The notes under the pieces: model-generated
Database searches by the model: none
What the model was told of the DNA's origin: nothing
What the model saw: the letters and a program-made list of their open reading frames with translations, nothing else
Assembly (NCBI RefSeq): GCF_003049575.1
Contig: NZ_PYWI01000019.1
Coordinates: 34,619 to 98,618 of the forward strand
Origin: Lysinibacillus parviboronicapiens
GTDB lineage: Bacteria > Bacillota > Bacilli > Bacillales_A > Planococcaceae
Length of the DNA stretch: 64,000 nucleotides
Direction of reading: 5' to 3'
Position numbers and translations under genes: made by a program
In this document: one piece after another, positions 42,448 through 50,973 of the stretch
How positions within the stretch are numbered: the stretch's first letter is position 1
How the letters are laid out: every line of letters starts with the position of its first letter

Positions 42448-43337
42448 ACATTATTAAATGTGAGGAGTTAGCAAAAAACTATGCCAACCACAATGCTTTA
42501 CACAATCTAACATGTGCTATTGAATCTGAAAAAATTATCGGCATCATTGGGCGTAATGGGGCTGGGAAATCGACATTCCTTAATATTTTAGCGGGTTACA
42601 TAAAGCCGACAAGTGGTAGTTGTAGCGTATTTAATAAAAATCCATTTAACAATATATTCACTGCAGCCAATACGATTCTAATCGATGACCGTTTAAGCTT
42701 TTCTGATTATTTAACACTTGAAGAAATACTTACAATGGGCGCTGATTTTTATCCTAATTGGCAAGGTGAGCTGGCTTATCGTTTACTTGACTATGTTGGA
42801 TTACCTTTAACCTCAAAACATCAACAATTATCCAAGGGACAAATGGCGACATTCAATCTTATTTATGGTTTAGTAAGTCGCTGTGCACTAACAATTTTAG
42901 ATGAGCCAATGAATGGAATGGATGAAGCTATTCGCACAGATTTTTACCGAGCTATATTAAAAGAATACATAGCCTTTCCACGTACTTTTTTAATTGCTAG
43001 TCATCATCTAGCAGAAATGGAGTCTATTCTAGAGGAAATTTTATTAATTGATGATGGCTCTGTCCTTGCACATGCGCCTGTCGAAGATTTTAAACAACAG
43101 CTCATTGTACTTAACGGACCAAGTGATGTGCTAGCGACACTTCTAGCTGATAAAGTAATTTATGCACAAAAGGATATGGCAGGAATGACCTTAGCAGTAG
43201 TAGAAGCTAGTAGTCTGGTTATTTCGGAGGATTTGCTACGAACGAATGGCATCACGAAATCACCTCTTACATCAAGTGATGTTTGCATGTATTTAACAAG
43301 AAAAAAAGGACGTGATATTGATGCATTCTTTGACTAA
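42444..43337 (+). CDS. ABC transporter ATP-binding protein (YtrB-like)
   Basis: 297 residues. Walker A GRNGAGKST (about 34-42), a modified signature LSKGQMATF in place of LSGGQ, Walker B LTILDEPMNGMD and switch histidine IASHHLAEM. The C-terminal 70 residues or so form an accessory domain as in exporter ATPases of the YtrB/DrrA kind. Its partner is most likely the following membrane protein. Overlaps it by 17 bp. Confidence 0.92.
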   Translation: MNIIKCEELAKNYANHNALHNLTCAIESEKIIGIIGRNGAGKSTFLNILAGYIKPTSGSCSVFNKNPFNNIFTAANTILIDDRLSFSDYLTLEEILTMGADFYPNWQGELAYRLLDYVGLPLTSKHQQLSKGQMATFNLIYGLVSRCALTILDEPMNGMDEAIRTDFYRAILKEYIAFPRTFLIASHHLAEMESILEEILLIDDGSVLAHAPVEDFKQQLIVLNGPSDVLATLLADKVIYAQKDMAGMTLAVVEASSLVISEDLLRTNGITKSPLTSSDVCMYLTRKKGRDIDAFFD

Positions 43338-44049
43338 CTTGTCCCTAAAAACAATTGTAAAAAAACAAGTAAAATGGAAAATAAAATTATATATTTCTTC
43401 GCTCAGTTCACTCATCATTTTGCAGAGTATTTTCGGATTTTTATTTTTCAGCTCTGGTAGTGGCTCCTCTGGCTACGGTCAACAAAATTTAGATCTTAAC
43501 TTTACTATCTATTCTCTTGATATGCACTTATTTCTTTCAGTATTCTGGGCATTTATTAGTGCCATTATTTTTACAACTAGAGCATATCGTATGGATGATT
43601 TGTCAGTAATATCAAGTCGTACATCAAGTACTATTGCTAATACGGTTATTATTATGATTTATAGTCTTATTGCTGTATTTATTATGGCATCTACTTTTTA
43701 TTTACAATTGTTAGCAATATCATTCTTGAAAAATGAGCCATTTATAATAGATAACCTTATCTTCTCACCAACGTTATTCATGATGTGCTTTAGTATCATT
43801 TGTTTATTTGGCGCAATTGGTTTACTGTTTGGCAACTGCTTTAAAGGGCCAGTTTTCATTAAATCACTCACTTCTTTTTTTGTAATGTTCGCTGTATTTA
43901 TACTAATAATTTCACCAGATTCTATCAACCTTAAAGGATTGATAATGTTACCGAATTTTATGATGAGCGTCTGTTATTTAAGTGTGGCTGCAATATCCTT
44001 TAGCCTCGCTATTTGGATAGCCAATAAATCGGAGGTGTCTCGTACATGA
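43321..44049 (+). CDS. ABC-type membrane protein, probable permease of the YtrA-linked system
   Basis: 242 residues from ATG 43321, nine bases after AAAGGA. About six hydrophobic segments, with a glycine/serine-rich loop (SSGSGSSGYGQQ) after the first. No motif names the family; position and topology point to an ABC-2-type permease half. Overlaps the ATPase gene upstream and the next gene by 4 bp. Confidence 0.75.
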   Translation: MHSLTNLSLKTIVKKQVKWKIKLYISSLSSLIILQSIFGFLFFSSGSGSSGYGQQNLDLNFTIYSLDMHLFLSVFWAFISAIIFTTRAYRMDDLSVISSRTSSTIANTVIIMIYSLIAVFIMASTFYLQLLAISFLKNEPFIIDNLIFSPTLFMMCFSIICLFGAIGLLFGNCFKGPVFIKSLTSFFVMFAVFILIISPDSINLKGLIMLPNFMMSVCYLSVAAISFSLAIWIANKSEVSRT

Positions 44050-44756
44050 CAGCTATAACAGCCCTTCTATTCATTCCCTTTATACTCATTCTAGTAATTT
44101 TTATAATACTAAGGAAATTAAGTAAAAATACGAAAAAATTTTGGACACCTAAGCGTATAATCATTGTGATAGCAGGTTATATCACTCTCGGATTCCTTGC
44201 CTTTCTTTATTTTGCTTTCTTTTATGAATCTAAGTTAACAGTATTAGCTAATTCAGAAATAAAGCAGTTAGAGAGCGAATTAAAAAGTTTGCAGCGGTAC
44301 GATCAAGAATACAATTCTTCTTATTTAACAAAAGACTATATAAAGAATACATGGGAATTTAAGTTTGAAGGAGATTCCTTGCCTGTTTCTATACAAGAGA
44401 GGGGAAACGGTTTAAATTTTGATATTAGACTACGTTATAATGATGATATTGAAAAAGGAAAGGCTGTTATTTCCTACTATCAGTTCCCTGTCATTATTGA
44501 CGGTCTTAATATGGCCGATCAAATACCATTACCGATTGTCTATATGACGCAGGAGCAGCTATTTATCGAGCCTCCCTTAGAAAATAAAGTAAGCTACAAT
44601 CGTATAAAAGCATCATTAGGGATAGTAGACTTTAATCGAGAGGTAGATCTTGAGCCCTCTATAAGTCTTTTCCATTATTCAAGCGTTCTTCTGATCGACG
44701 TAGCGCGTAATACGGAGTTAGAAGACCTACAAGGACGTGTAACCTATATAAGATAA
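44046..44756 (+). CDS. Membrane-anchored protein of the GntR-ABC operon, function unknown
   Basis: 236 residues: two hydrophobic segments (about 5-24 and 38-60), then a mainly soluble domain of about 175 residues with no cysteine and many charged residues (KQLESELKSLQRYDQEYNSSY at its start). By topology the soluble part could be outside the cell and serve as a sensing or accessory domain of the transporter. I do not recognise the family. ATG overlaps the preceding stop (ATGA). Confidence 0.7.
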   Translation: MTAITALLFIPFILILVIFIILRKLSKNTKKFWTPKRIIIVIAGYITLGFLAFLYFAFFYESKLTVLANSEIKQLESELKSLQRYDQEYNSSYLTKDYIKNTWEFKFEGDSLPVSIQERGNGLNFDIRLRYNDDIEKGKAVISYYQFPVIIDGLNMADQIPLPIVYMTQEQLFIEPPLENKVSYNRIKASLGIVDFNREVDLEPSISLFHYSSVLLIDVARNTELEDLQGRVTYIR

Positions 44757-44773
44757 GTTATTTAACAAATAGA

Positions 44774-45074
44774 GAGGCTGGGATATAACTTTAAATTTTA
44801 AGAAAGAAGAGCAAAGGCGTTATTAAATTTTTGCTATCTAAAAATGAAGAAAAATTTAGACGTTCTTCCTTTTGGAATAAATAAAATTTAGAAGAGAGTA
44901 CTCGTTGATGGTAGCGAAGGCGGCGGCTCCTGGGGATTAGCGTGACGCCTGAGACTACAGGCTCAGACCACGCCCCCGGAAAGCGTCCGCCGTAGCGGAC
45001 ATCAACGCTTACAGCAAAAAAGTGTTAGATCGACATCAGTCAATCTAACACTTTTTCTCTTTTGTCTTAGCCTC
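44774..45074. repeat. Intergenic repeat-like element bounded by inverted repeats
   Basis: Ends match as an imperfect inverted repeat: GAGGCTGGGA (44774-44783) and TCTTAGCCTC (45065-45074). A second nested pair is CGTTGATG (44904-44911) and CATCAACG (45000-45007). Between them lies a GC-rich core (44925-44998) richer in G and C than anything nearby, with short internal stems such as CTGAG/CTCAG. Similar GC-rich intergenic repeats starting with a GAGGCTGGGA motif are scattered in Bacillales genomes; membership is my recollection, and only one copy lies in this window. Confidence 0.6.
45017..45056. terminator. Bidirectional terminator between the ABC operon and dedA
   Basis: AAAAAGTGTTAGAT (45017-45030) and ATCTAACACTTTTT (45043-45056), 14 perfect pairs plus an inner GAC/GTC stem. 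T tract on both strands. Confidence 0.9.
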
Positions 45075-45076
45075 TT

Positions 45077-45727
45077 TTATTTTGTACTAAATTTTGATTT
45101 CATAGCACCGATAACTGCTGGTACAACAGAGATAATAATAATTAAAATAAGTACTACTGAGAAATTGTCTTTAATAATTGGAATATTACCAAAGAAATAA
45201 CCAAGTAATGTACAGCTGAATACCCATAGTAATGCACCTACAATATTATAAAATAAAAAGTAGCTATAATGCATCTTACTTGCCCCGGCAACAAATGGAA
45301 TAAACGTACGAATGAAAGGCATGAAACGCGCAATAACAATTGTTTTTCCACCATGCGTATTAAAGAACTTCTCTGCCGCTTCCATACGTTCTTTTTTGAT
45401 GATACGGCCCAGGAAGCTCTTAGGAGGAATGGACGTCCCTACTTTATGACCAATATGATAGTTCATCGTATCCCCTAAAATAGCCGCTGCTAAAAATACG
45501 GGAATTAATATCCACAAATCAAACGCGCCCATCGCAGCTGTTAATGTACCACTAGCAAATAGTAATGAATCACCCGGTAAGAATGGGAAAATCACAACGC
45601 CTGTTTCTACAAAAACTATGGCAAATAAAATGAGGTAACTCCAATTACCAAAATCACGAATGATTTCTTCTAAATGCACATCAATATGCATAATAAAGCT
45701 AATTAACTCTTGAACGAGTCCTATCAT
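45077..45727 (-). CDS. DedA-family membrane protein
   Basis: 216 residues, about five membrane segments. DedA/SNARE-associated signatures: ETGVVIFPFLPGDSLLFASG, GDTMNYHIGHKVG and ARFMPFIRTFIPFVAGAS. Members act as lipid flippases (undecaprenyl phosphate or phosphatidylethanolamine) and affect membrane homeostasis; which lipid applies here cannot be told. Monocistronic, followed by the bidirectional terminator. Confidence 0.92.
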   Translation of the reverse strand: MIGLVQELISFIMHIDVHLEEIIRDFGNWSYLILFAIVFVETGVVIFPFLPGDSLLFASGTLTAAMGAFDLWILIPVFLAAAILGDTMNYHIGHKVGTSIPPKSFLGRIIKKERMEAAEKFFNTHGGKTIVIARFMPFIRTFIPFVAGASKMHYSYFLFYNIVGALLWVFSCTLLGYFFGNIPIIKDNFSVVLILIIIISVVPAVIGAMKSKFSTK

Positions 45728-45981
45728 TTTTTGTATGCTCTCTTTCGATTAAATTTTACTTAAAAGCTTTGACGCTGCTATACATCAAAGGGTTCCTATT
45801 TTTCTTAAGATGATTACACCGCTATTTGTGTTACTACTCCCCTCACTATATGACATGCTCTTTTAAAGTATGTAGAAGTTTTGCACATGACTGATTTTAT
45901 CATTACAGTCCTAGGCGCTCAACTAATTTAATAGGCACTTTCGGAGTTAATTTTCACTTTATGTCTTTTACGACATAAAAA

Positions 45982-46004
45982 AAAGAGCTATCAAAAAGCC
46001 CTTT
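45982..46004 (-). terminator. Probable terminator of the acyl-CoA ligase gene
   Basis: AAAGAGCT (45982-45989) with AGCCCTTT (45997-46004), eight T on the minus strand; about 140 bp after the ligase stop. The 418-bp gap 45728-46145 also holds a bulged hairpin at 46085-46110 (CCTCAGTTGC/GCAACTGTGAGG) and no gene. Confidence 0.65.
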
Positions 46005-46145
46005 GTCATTTCTCTGCCTTGTTTAAACTATTAAAATTTTTATATAAAACAATTTGCTCATTTTTCGAAAGCAATTCGCAAGCCCCTCAGTTGCTACAGC
46101 AACTGTGAGGTCCTGCTCGACTCGCTGTCCTGCAATACTTACAAT

Positions 46146-47693
46146 TTATACTTTCTCTTTTAACGAGCGACGTAAAATTTTACCTGTTGTATTTTTCGGT
46201 AGCTCTTCCATAATTTCAATTACTTTCGGCACTTTATATTTCACCATATGCTTTGTGCAGTACGCTAAAAGATCGTCTGACGTAGATGCTGCTACTTCCT
46301 TCAAAACAACATATGCATGAACAGCCTCACCAAAGTTAGGGTCTGGGAAACCGACAACCGCTGCCTCAACTATATTATTATGTGCAAAAAGCACTTCCTC
46401 TACTTCTCTAGGATAAACATTAAAGCCACCAACAATAATCATATCCTTTTTCCGATCGACGATATAGAAATAGCCTTCTTCGTCAACCTTCGCTAAATCA
46501 CCTGTGTATAGCCAACCATCACGAATGGCCATAGCTGTTTCTTCCGGCATTTTGTAATAGCCCTTCATTACATTTGGTCCACGAACGATTAGCTCCCCTA
46601 CTTCGCCAACAGGTACCTCTTGTCCATTGGTGTCGACAACTCTATTTTTAACGTTATTAATAGATGTACCTATTGAACCTGCTTTTCGATCACGGTCTAA
46701 AGGATTGAAACATGTTACAGGTGAGGCTTCTGATAAGCCATACCCCTCTGATACACGTACACTGAATTTCTCCTCGAAATTATGTAATAGTGCAACAGGT
46801 AAAGATGCGCCACCTGAAATAGCCAAACGAATTGTTGAAAAATCTTCTGGATTGCCCTCAGGTAATTGATACAAGAAATTATACATGGTAGGTACTCCCG
46901 CAAAAACAGTAGCTTGTTGTTGTTTTGCTAATGCAAAGATTTCAATTGGGCTAAAGCGTGGTACTAGCAATACCGTTGCACCACTAATCAATGGTGCATT
47001 TACAACAACTGTTAACGCAAAGACATGGAAGACTGGTAATGTTGCAATAATACGATCATCTGCTTTATAGCCTAAATAATCTGCTACATCACGTGCATTC
47101 GAGTAGACATTTCCATGTGTTAACATCGCACCTTTTGGACTGCCTGTTGTACCTGATGTGTATAAAATAATGGCGTTTTCATCCTCCGCTACTTCTACGG
47201 GTTCCAAAGAGCCTGTGGCAGTGGCAATCACTTGCGTAAATAGATGTGTTTTAGCTTGTGCAGCATCTGATAAAGCAGCTACCTTTTCAGCAGCATCTAC
47301 AGCTGTCTCACAAATTATAAATACCTCTACTTGAGGTAAAGCTTGTACACCCGCTTCAACTAATGGAAGTAATGCATCGAGTGCAATAACAGCCTTTACA
47401 TCACCATTACGCAAAATATATGAAATTTCATCTGGCGTGTAAATTGGATTCACGGGAATTGCCGTTGCCCCTATACTCATCGTGGCATATAGAGCAATTA
47501 AATAATGTGGCGTATTGCCGAGTAAAAACGCCACATGATCCCCTTTTTGTACACCTAAATCCTGTAACCCCTGTGCAAAGCGACTAATTGTGTTTTCAAA
47601 CTCGCCATAAGACGTATCTTTCCCCATAAAATGATACGCGACTTTTTCTGGCTGTTCTTTTGCTTGTTGACGAACACATGAAACTAAATTCAA
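46146..47693 (-). CDS. Long-chain fatty acid--CoA ligase (LcfB-like)
   Basis: 515 residues. Adenylate-forming enzyme that activates fatty acids to acyl-CoA with ATP. Motifs: ILYTSGTTGSPKGAMLTH (P-loop), GYGLSEASPV, LYTGDLAKVDEEGYF, DRKKDMIIVGGFNVYPREVEE and the C-terminal lysine in PKNTTGKILRR. A probable FadR operator at its promoter fits a role in fatty acid degradation. Family members differ in chain length preference and this is not readable. Confidence 0.92.
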   Translation of the reverse strand: MNLVSCVRQQAKEQPEKVAYHFMGKDTSYGEFENTISRFAQGLQDLGVQKGDHVAFLLGNTPHYLIALYATMSIGATAIPVNPIYTPDEISYILRNGDVKAVIALDALLPLVEAGVQALPQVEVFIICETAVDAAEKVAALSDAAQAKTHLFTQVIATATGSLEPVEVAEDENAIILYTSGTTGSPKGAMLTHGNVYSNARDVADYLGYKADDRIIATLPVFHVFALTVVVNAPLISGATVLLVPRFSPIEIFALAKQQQATVFAGVPTMYNFLYQLPEGNPEDFSTIRLAISGGASLPVALLHNFEEKFSVRVSEGYGLSEASPVTCFNPLDRDRKAGSIGTSINNVKNRVVDTNGQEVPVGEVGELIVRGPNVMKGYYKMPEETAMAIRDGWLYTGDLAKVDEEGYFYIVDRKKDMIIVGGFNVYPREVEEVLFAHNNIVEAAVVGFPDPNFGEAVHAYVVLKEVAASTSDDLLAYCTKHMVKYKVPKVIEIMEELPKNTTGKILRRSLKEKV

Positions 47694-47719
47694 TTACACC
47701 ATCCCCTTATCGTATAAAA

Positions 47720-47737
47720 TGAATCGTTATTCATTAA
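47720..47737 (-). promoter_or_regulatory. Probable FadR operator
   Basis: TGAATCGTTATTCATTAA on the plus strand agrees at 13 of 16 defined positions with the Bacillus FadR box (TGAATGANTANTCATTCA). It is a near-palindrome placed just downstream of the -10 box. FadR of Bacillus represses beta-oxidation genes, including acyl-CoA ligases, and is released by long-chain acyl-CoA. Confidence 0.75.
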
Positions 47738-47738
47738 T

Positions 47739-47767
47739 ATTATATAAGAAATATATCTAAAAGACAA
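47739..47767 (-). promoter_or_regulatory. Promoter of the acyl-CoA ligase gene
   Basis: Minus strand: -35 TTGTCT (47762-47767), 17-bp spacer, -10 TATAAT (47739-47744). Confidence 0.75.
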
Positions 47768-47835
47768 TGAATCTTTTTATTTCATGTCATAATTTGCGTT
47801 AAAAAAATCATTTTTCTCTCTTTTGGGTATCTTTT

Positions 47836-49770
47836 TTAAGAACGAATATGTGAGATGTAACGCCAACGAATTAAATAGAAATAAATAACTTGAATTAAGA
47901 CAAAAAAACCGAATGCAAAGAAAACTTCTTTAACAATCGAAATATTGGCAATGTCCTTCAGTATGCTCTGAACCATAAGGAAAGCAAAAGCACTGTGCAT
48001 CATTGCCACACCCCATGGCAGGAAAAATTGGGGGAATAAATGACGATTGACAAGTTTTTTCAGCTCTGTATCCGTTAAGCCCATTCGCTTTAACACATCA
48101 AATTTACGCTTCTCACGTTCAAGGGAAGTATGCAATTTAAAGTAAACAAAGCTACCTGCCGCGAGTAGAAATACCGTTGCCACTAAGACACCTACCAAAG
48201 TAAATAATGAGTAAGTAGCTAGTATATAAGAATAATTTAATCCTGCATTTTCGAAATAAAATGGGCTATGTTTATCTTTCTTAATAAAATATTCGTTTGT
48301 AGTTAAATCATCGATGTCCTTTCCTATTTCTTTCGTTTCCATCCATTGGGGAATATAAAACGTAAATAGATGATAGCTTGGCTGTACAATATCTTCATCT
48401 GCAACAGGCTTAATCAGATTTACAAAATCCTCATCGCTAATGACAATCGAATTTACGCTTACTATTGAGCCAGGAAAAACAATTTCAGGGTAGACACTAT
48501 CAATGGTTAAAGAAATTGAGTTCTCTTCTAGTACTGTATGGACCACTTTATTTTTAAGTTTTTTCAGAGAATCCTCCGAATAAGGTATGAAGACTGCTTC
48601 ACCCGAAGCTAGATTAAGCATCGGATAACTAAATGAAGTAAGCAAAGCATTCATATCTGATTCGCGGAATACTTCGACCTCATTATGTGTATAAGAAGAG
48701 GTTTGCTTGACAACTACAAAACGAGATAAATGATAAGATAGGCCCTTGTCCTCTAATTGTAGTCGAAGAGAATTAATATGCTTACCTTCATACGGATTAT
48801 CTACATCGCCCTTATAAATAAGGCCGAGTGGATTTAAACGATCATACTGTGTCGTATATGAGGACATTGTAGCTAATACCCCCACAGATAAAAACGCCAT
48901 TGTGGACACCATCGTCACAACAAAGAACATCTTTACATTGTCCATCATAACGTGTGTCTGTTCTGCCAGTGACAAAAGGCGATAACGTTGCCAATGAAAT
49001 TTACGTTTGCCACGTGCTAAATCTAAAAAGAATGGTACTGAATCACTAAAAAAATAATACGTCCCAAAAGTTGCAGAGAACGGTATTAATAATGTTAAGC
49101 CAATCATTGACGTATGCGAGACTATAAATGCCAGTACATAGGTCGATAAAATTAACGCTACTCCGTATATCGCACGAACTTGCGAAAAGGTGGAAGTGCT
49201 ATTTATATAAGCATCTCCTTTGATTAAATCAAGCAATTTTCGCTCTCGTTTAAAATACACACTAATAAAAGAAATAACGACAAAGGCACTTGTAAAAACG
49301 CCAATCGTTAGTAAAAATGGCTCCCACGATACATAGAGTGGTAATTGCTCCAAATGCAAAATTTCACGCACAATCATGAAAAAAAACTTTGAAAATGAAA
49401 AGCCAAAAATAATGCCCACGATAATTGAGCCTGAACCAATTATCATTGTCTCCAAAAAAATCAGCTTATTCATCTGGCGTTTTTCCATACCTAGGTGTAA
49501 TAAAATAGCAAACTCATGTGATCTTGCCTCTAAAAAGGCACTCATGGAATAATATAAAAAGAATAACGTAAAGAGGACGAGGACGATTTCCGCACCAACC
49601 ATCCCTATTAGCGATACTTCTCCTAAGATGCCTCGCTCAATATCTGGATGAAACATAAGCATTGAATAGATAAAAAATACGGCTACTGAAAAAAAGCTTG
49701 CCATAAAAAAGGCACCGTAAATACGGCTGTTCCGCACGACATTACGGTAAGCGAATTGTCGAAAGGTCAC
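47836..49770 (-). CDS. Bce-type ABC transporter permease
   Basis: 644 residues, ten-helix layout of BceB/YtsD/YxdM: FtsX-like segments at about 20-40, 55-75, 108-130, 150-170, 200-250, 285-310, a large extracellular domain (about 315-525) between helices 7 and 8, and three C-terminal helices. MTFRQFAYRNVVRNSRIYGAFF is the family's N-terminus. These permeases recognise peptide antibiotics such as bacitracin or lantibiotics and signal to the linked histidine kinase. The start overlaps the end of the ATPase gene by 29 bp. Confidence 0.93.
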   Translation of the reverse strand: MTFRQFAYRNVVRNSRIYGAFFMASFFSVAVFFIYSMLMFHPDIERGILGEVSLIGMVGAEIVLVLFTLFFLYYSMSAFLEARSHEFAILLHLGMEKRQMNKLIFLETMIIGSGSIIVGIIFGFSFSKFFFMIVREILHLEQLPLYVSWEPFLLTIGVFTSAFVVISFISVYFKRERKLLDLIKGDAYINSTSTFSQVRAIYGVALILSTYVLAFIVSHTSMIGLTLLIPFSATFGTYYFFSDSVPFFLDLARGKRKFHWQRYRLLSLAEQTHVMMDNVKMFFVVTMVSTMAFLSVGVLATMSSYTTQYDRLNPLGLIYKGDVDNPYEGKHINSLRLQLEDKGLSYHLSRFVVVKQTSSYTHNEVEVFRESDMNALLTSFSYPMLNLASGEAVFIPYSEDSLKKLKNKVVHTVLEENSISLTIDSVYPEIVFPGSIVSVNSIVISDEDFVNLIKPVADEDIVQPSYHLFTFYIPQWMETKEIGKDIDDLTTNEYFIKKDKHSPFYFENAGLNYSYILATYSLFTLVGVLVATVFLLAAGSFVYFKLHTSLEREKRKFDVLKRMGLTDTELKKLVNRHLFPQFFLPWGVAMMHSAFAFLMVQSILKDIANISIVKEVFFAFGFFVLIQVIYFYLIRWRYISHIRS

Positions 49771-50518
49771 CTACTTGCCCTCCTCCTAGTAAGCTCAATA
49801 CATTTAAAATTCGTTGGAAAAACATTTGACGGCGATCATCCTTATAAATTTCGTTGAAAAACTCTCCGTCCTTTATGAATAACACGCGATCACAATAACT
49901 TGCTGCAATTGGGTCATGTGTCACCATTACAATCGTTGTTTGTTTTTCCTTATTAATCTTCGTTAATAGTTCTAGTACATCGCGAGAAGAGTTAGAATCT
50001 AAATTCCCCGTTGGCTCATCTGCTAATATGAGGCTCGGATTGTGGATAAGTGCACGGCCAATAGCTGTTCTCTGTGCCTGCCCTCCTGATATTTCATTCG
50101 GTCGTTTATGCAGGAAAGAAGTTAAATCCAACTTGTCCACAATACTTGCAAGTCGCTCTTCCATTACCTCTAGTGGTTGCTGATCAAGTGTTAACGGTAA
50201 CACAATATTTTCTTCCACAGTCAGCATATGCAATAGATTAAAGTCTTGAAAAATAAATCCAAGTTGACGTCGTCTAAAGTAGGCAAGTTCGGTTGCATTT
50301 AACTTATGGGGATTCATACTGTCTAAAATTATCTCTCCGCTTGTCGGTTCATCAATAGTAGAGATAATATTTAATAATGTGGTTTTCCCACTTCCAGATG
50401 GACCCATGACGGCCAAAAATTCGCCGTTCTCCACTTCAAAGCTTAATTGATTTAGCGCACGATGAGTTACCTTCCCCTCATACACCTTTGTAACATCTTT
50501 TATTTGTAAAATAGGCAT
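49742..50518 (-). CDS. Bce-type ABC transporter ATPase
   Basis: 258 residues. Walker A GPSGSGKTT, Q-loop FIFQDFNLLHMLTVEEN, signature ISGGQAQRTAIGRAL, Walker B LILADEPTGNLDS, switch VVMVTHD. The C-terminal FFQRILNVLSLLGG tail is typical of BceA. With the permease it forms a peptide-antibiotic detoxification module whose flux is read by the histidine kinase at 51 kb. Confidence 0.95.
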   Translation of the reverse strand: MPILQIKDVTKVYEGKVTHRALNQLSFEVENGEFLAVMGPSGSGKTTLLNIISTIDEPTSGEIILDSMNPHKLNATELAYFRRRQLGFIFQDFNLLHMLTVEENIVLPLTLDQQPLEVMEERLASIVDKLDLTSFLHKRPNEISGGQAQRTAIGRALIHNPSLILADEPTGNLDSNSSRDVLELLTKINKEKQTTIVMVTHDPIAASYCDRVLFIKDGEFFNEIYKDDRRQMFFQRILNVLSLLGGGQVGDLSTIRLP

Positions 50519-50530
50519 ACCTTATTCACC

Positions 50531-50962
50531 TTATTTCTTGATTAATTCCATAGACTCCGGTAATTGCCATGGCAATACAACCTCAAAGCCGATAAGAAAA
50601 TGCGGCTCTGTCACTAATTTTGGCTTGTGATCGTCCTCTTCGATTAGACTAAAACAATGCGCTCCAATAACTATATCCCATGCTTCAAGTTCACCAGCAA
50701 TGATTTCACCACAGATTGTATAATGACCGCTGTACATCACTTGTTCTCCCTCTACTGGGAAGGCATTCATAGCACTTGGCTTATGTAAATCTAGCCCAAG
50801 CACATCACCAAAATGTAACACCTTATCATCAAGTAAAAGACTTGCCTTGCAAAAATTTTCATAATACTGACCAGCACAAACTTCTGTGAAGTCCTCATAT
50901 ATAGCCGCTGTCTTTTCTACTTCAATATTTAATAACCAATCTTCAATACGAACTTCTTTCAT
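50531..50962 (-). CDS. Unknown cytoplasmic protein encoded inside the Bce-type operon
   Basis: 143 residues, acidic, without signal peptide or membrane segment. It lies between the kinase gene (11 bp away) and the ATPase gene (12 bp away) on the same strand, a place that is empty in standard bceRS-bceAB operons. No family recognised. The pattern of strands (YSGHYTICGEIIAGELEAWDIVIGAHCFSLI) suggests a beta-rich fold. Three cysteines and a His-Cys pair (GAHCFS) are visible but no metal motif is certain. Confidence 0.75.
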   Translation of the reverse strand: MKEVRIEDWLLNIEVEKTAAIYEDFTEVCAGQYYENFCKASLLLDDKVLHFGDVLGLDLHKPSAMNAFPVEGEQVMYSGHYTICGEIIAGELEAWDIVIGAHCFSLIEEDDHKPKLVTEPHFLIGFEVVLPWQLPESMELIKK

Positions 50963-50973
50963 TCTCGCTCCCC

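Noticed and set aside
45960..45978. TTATGTC/GACATAA hairpin as a terminator
   Set aside because: It is followed by A, not T, on the plus strand, and the T run lies on the wrong side on the minus strand; the overlapping stem at 45982-46004 is the better candidate.
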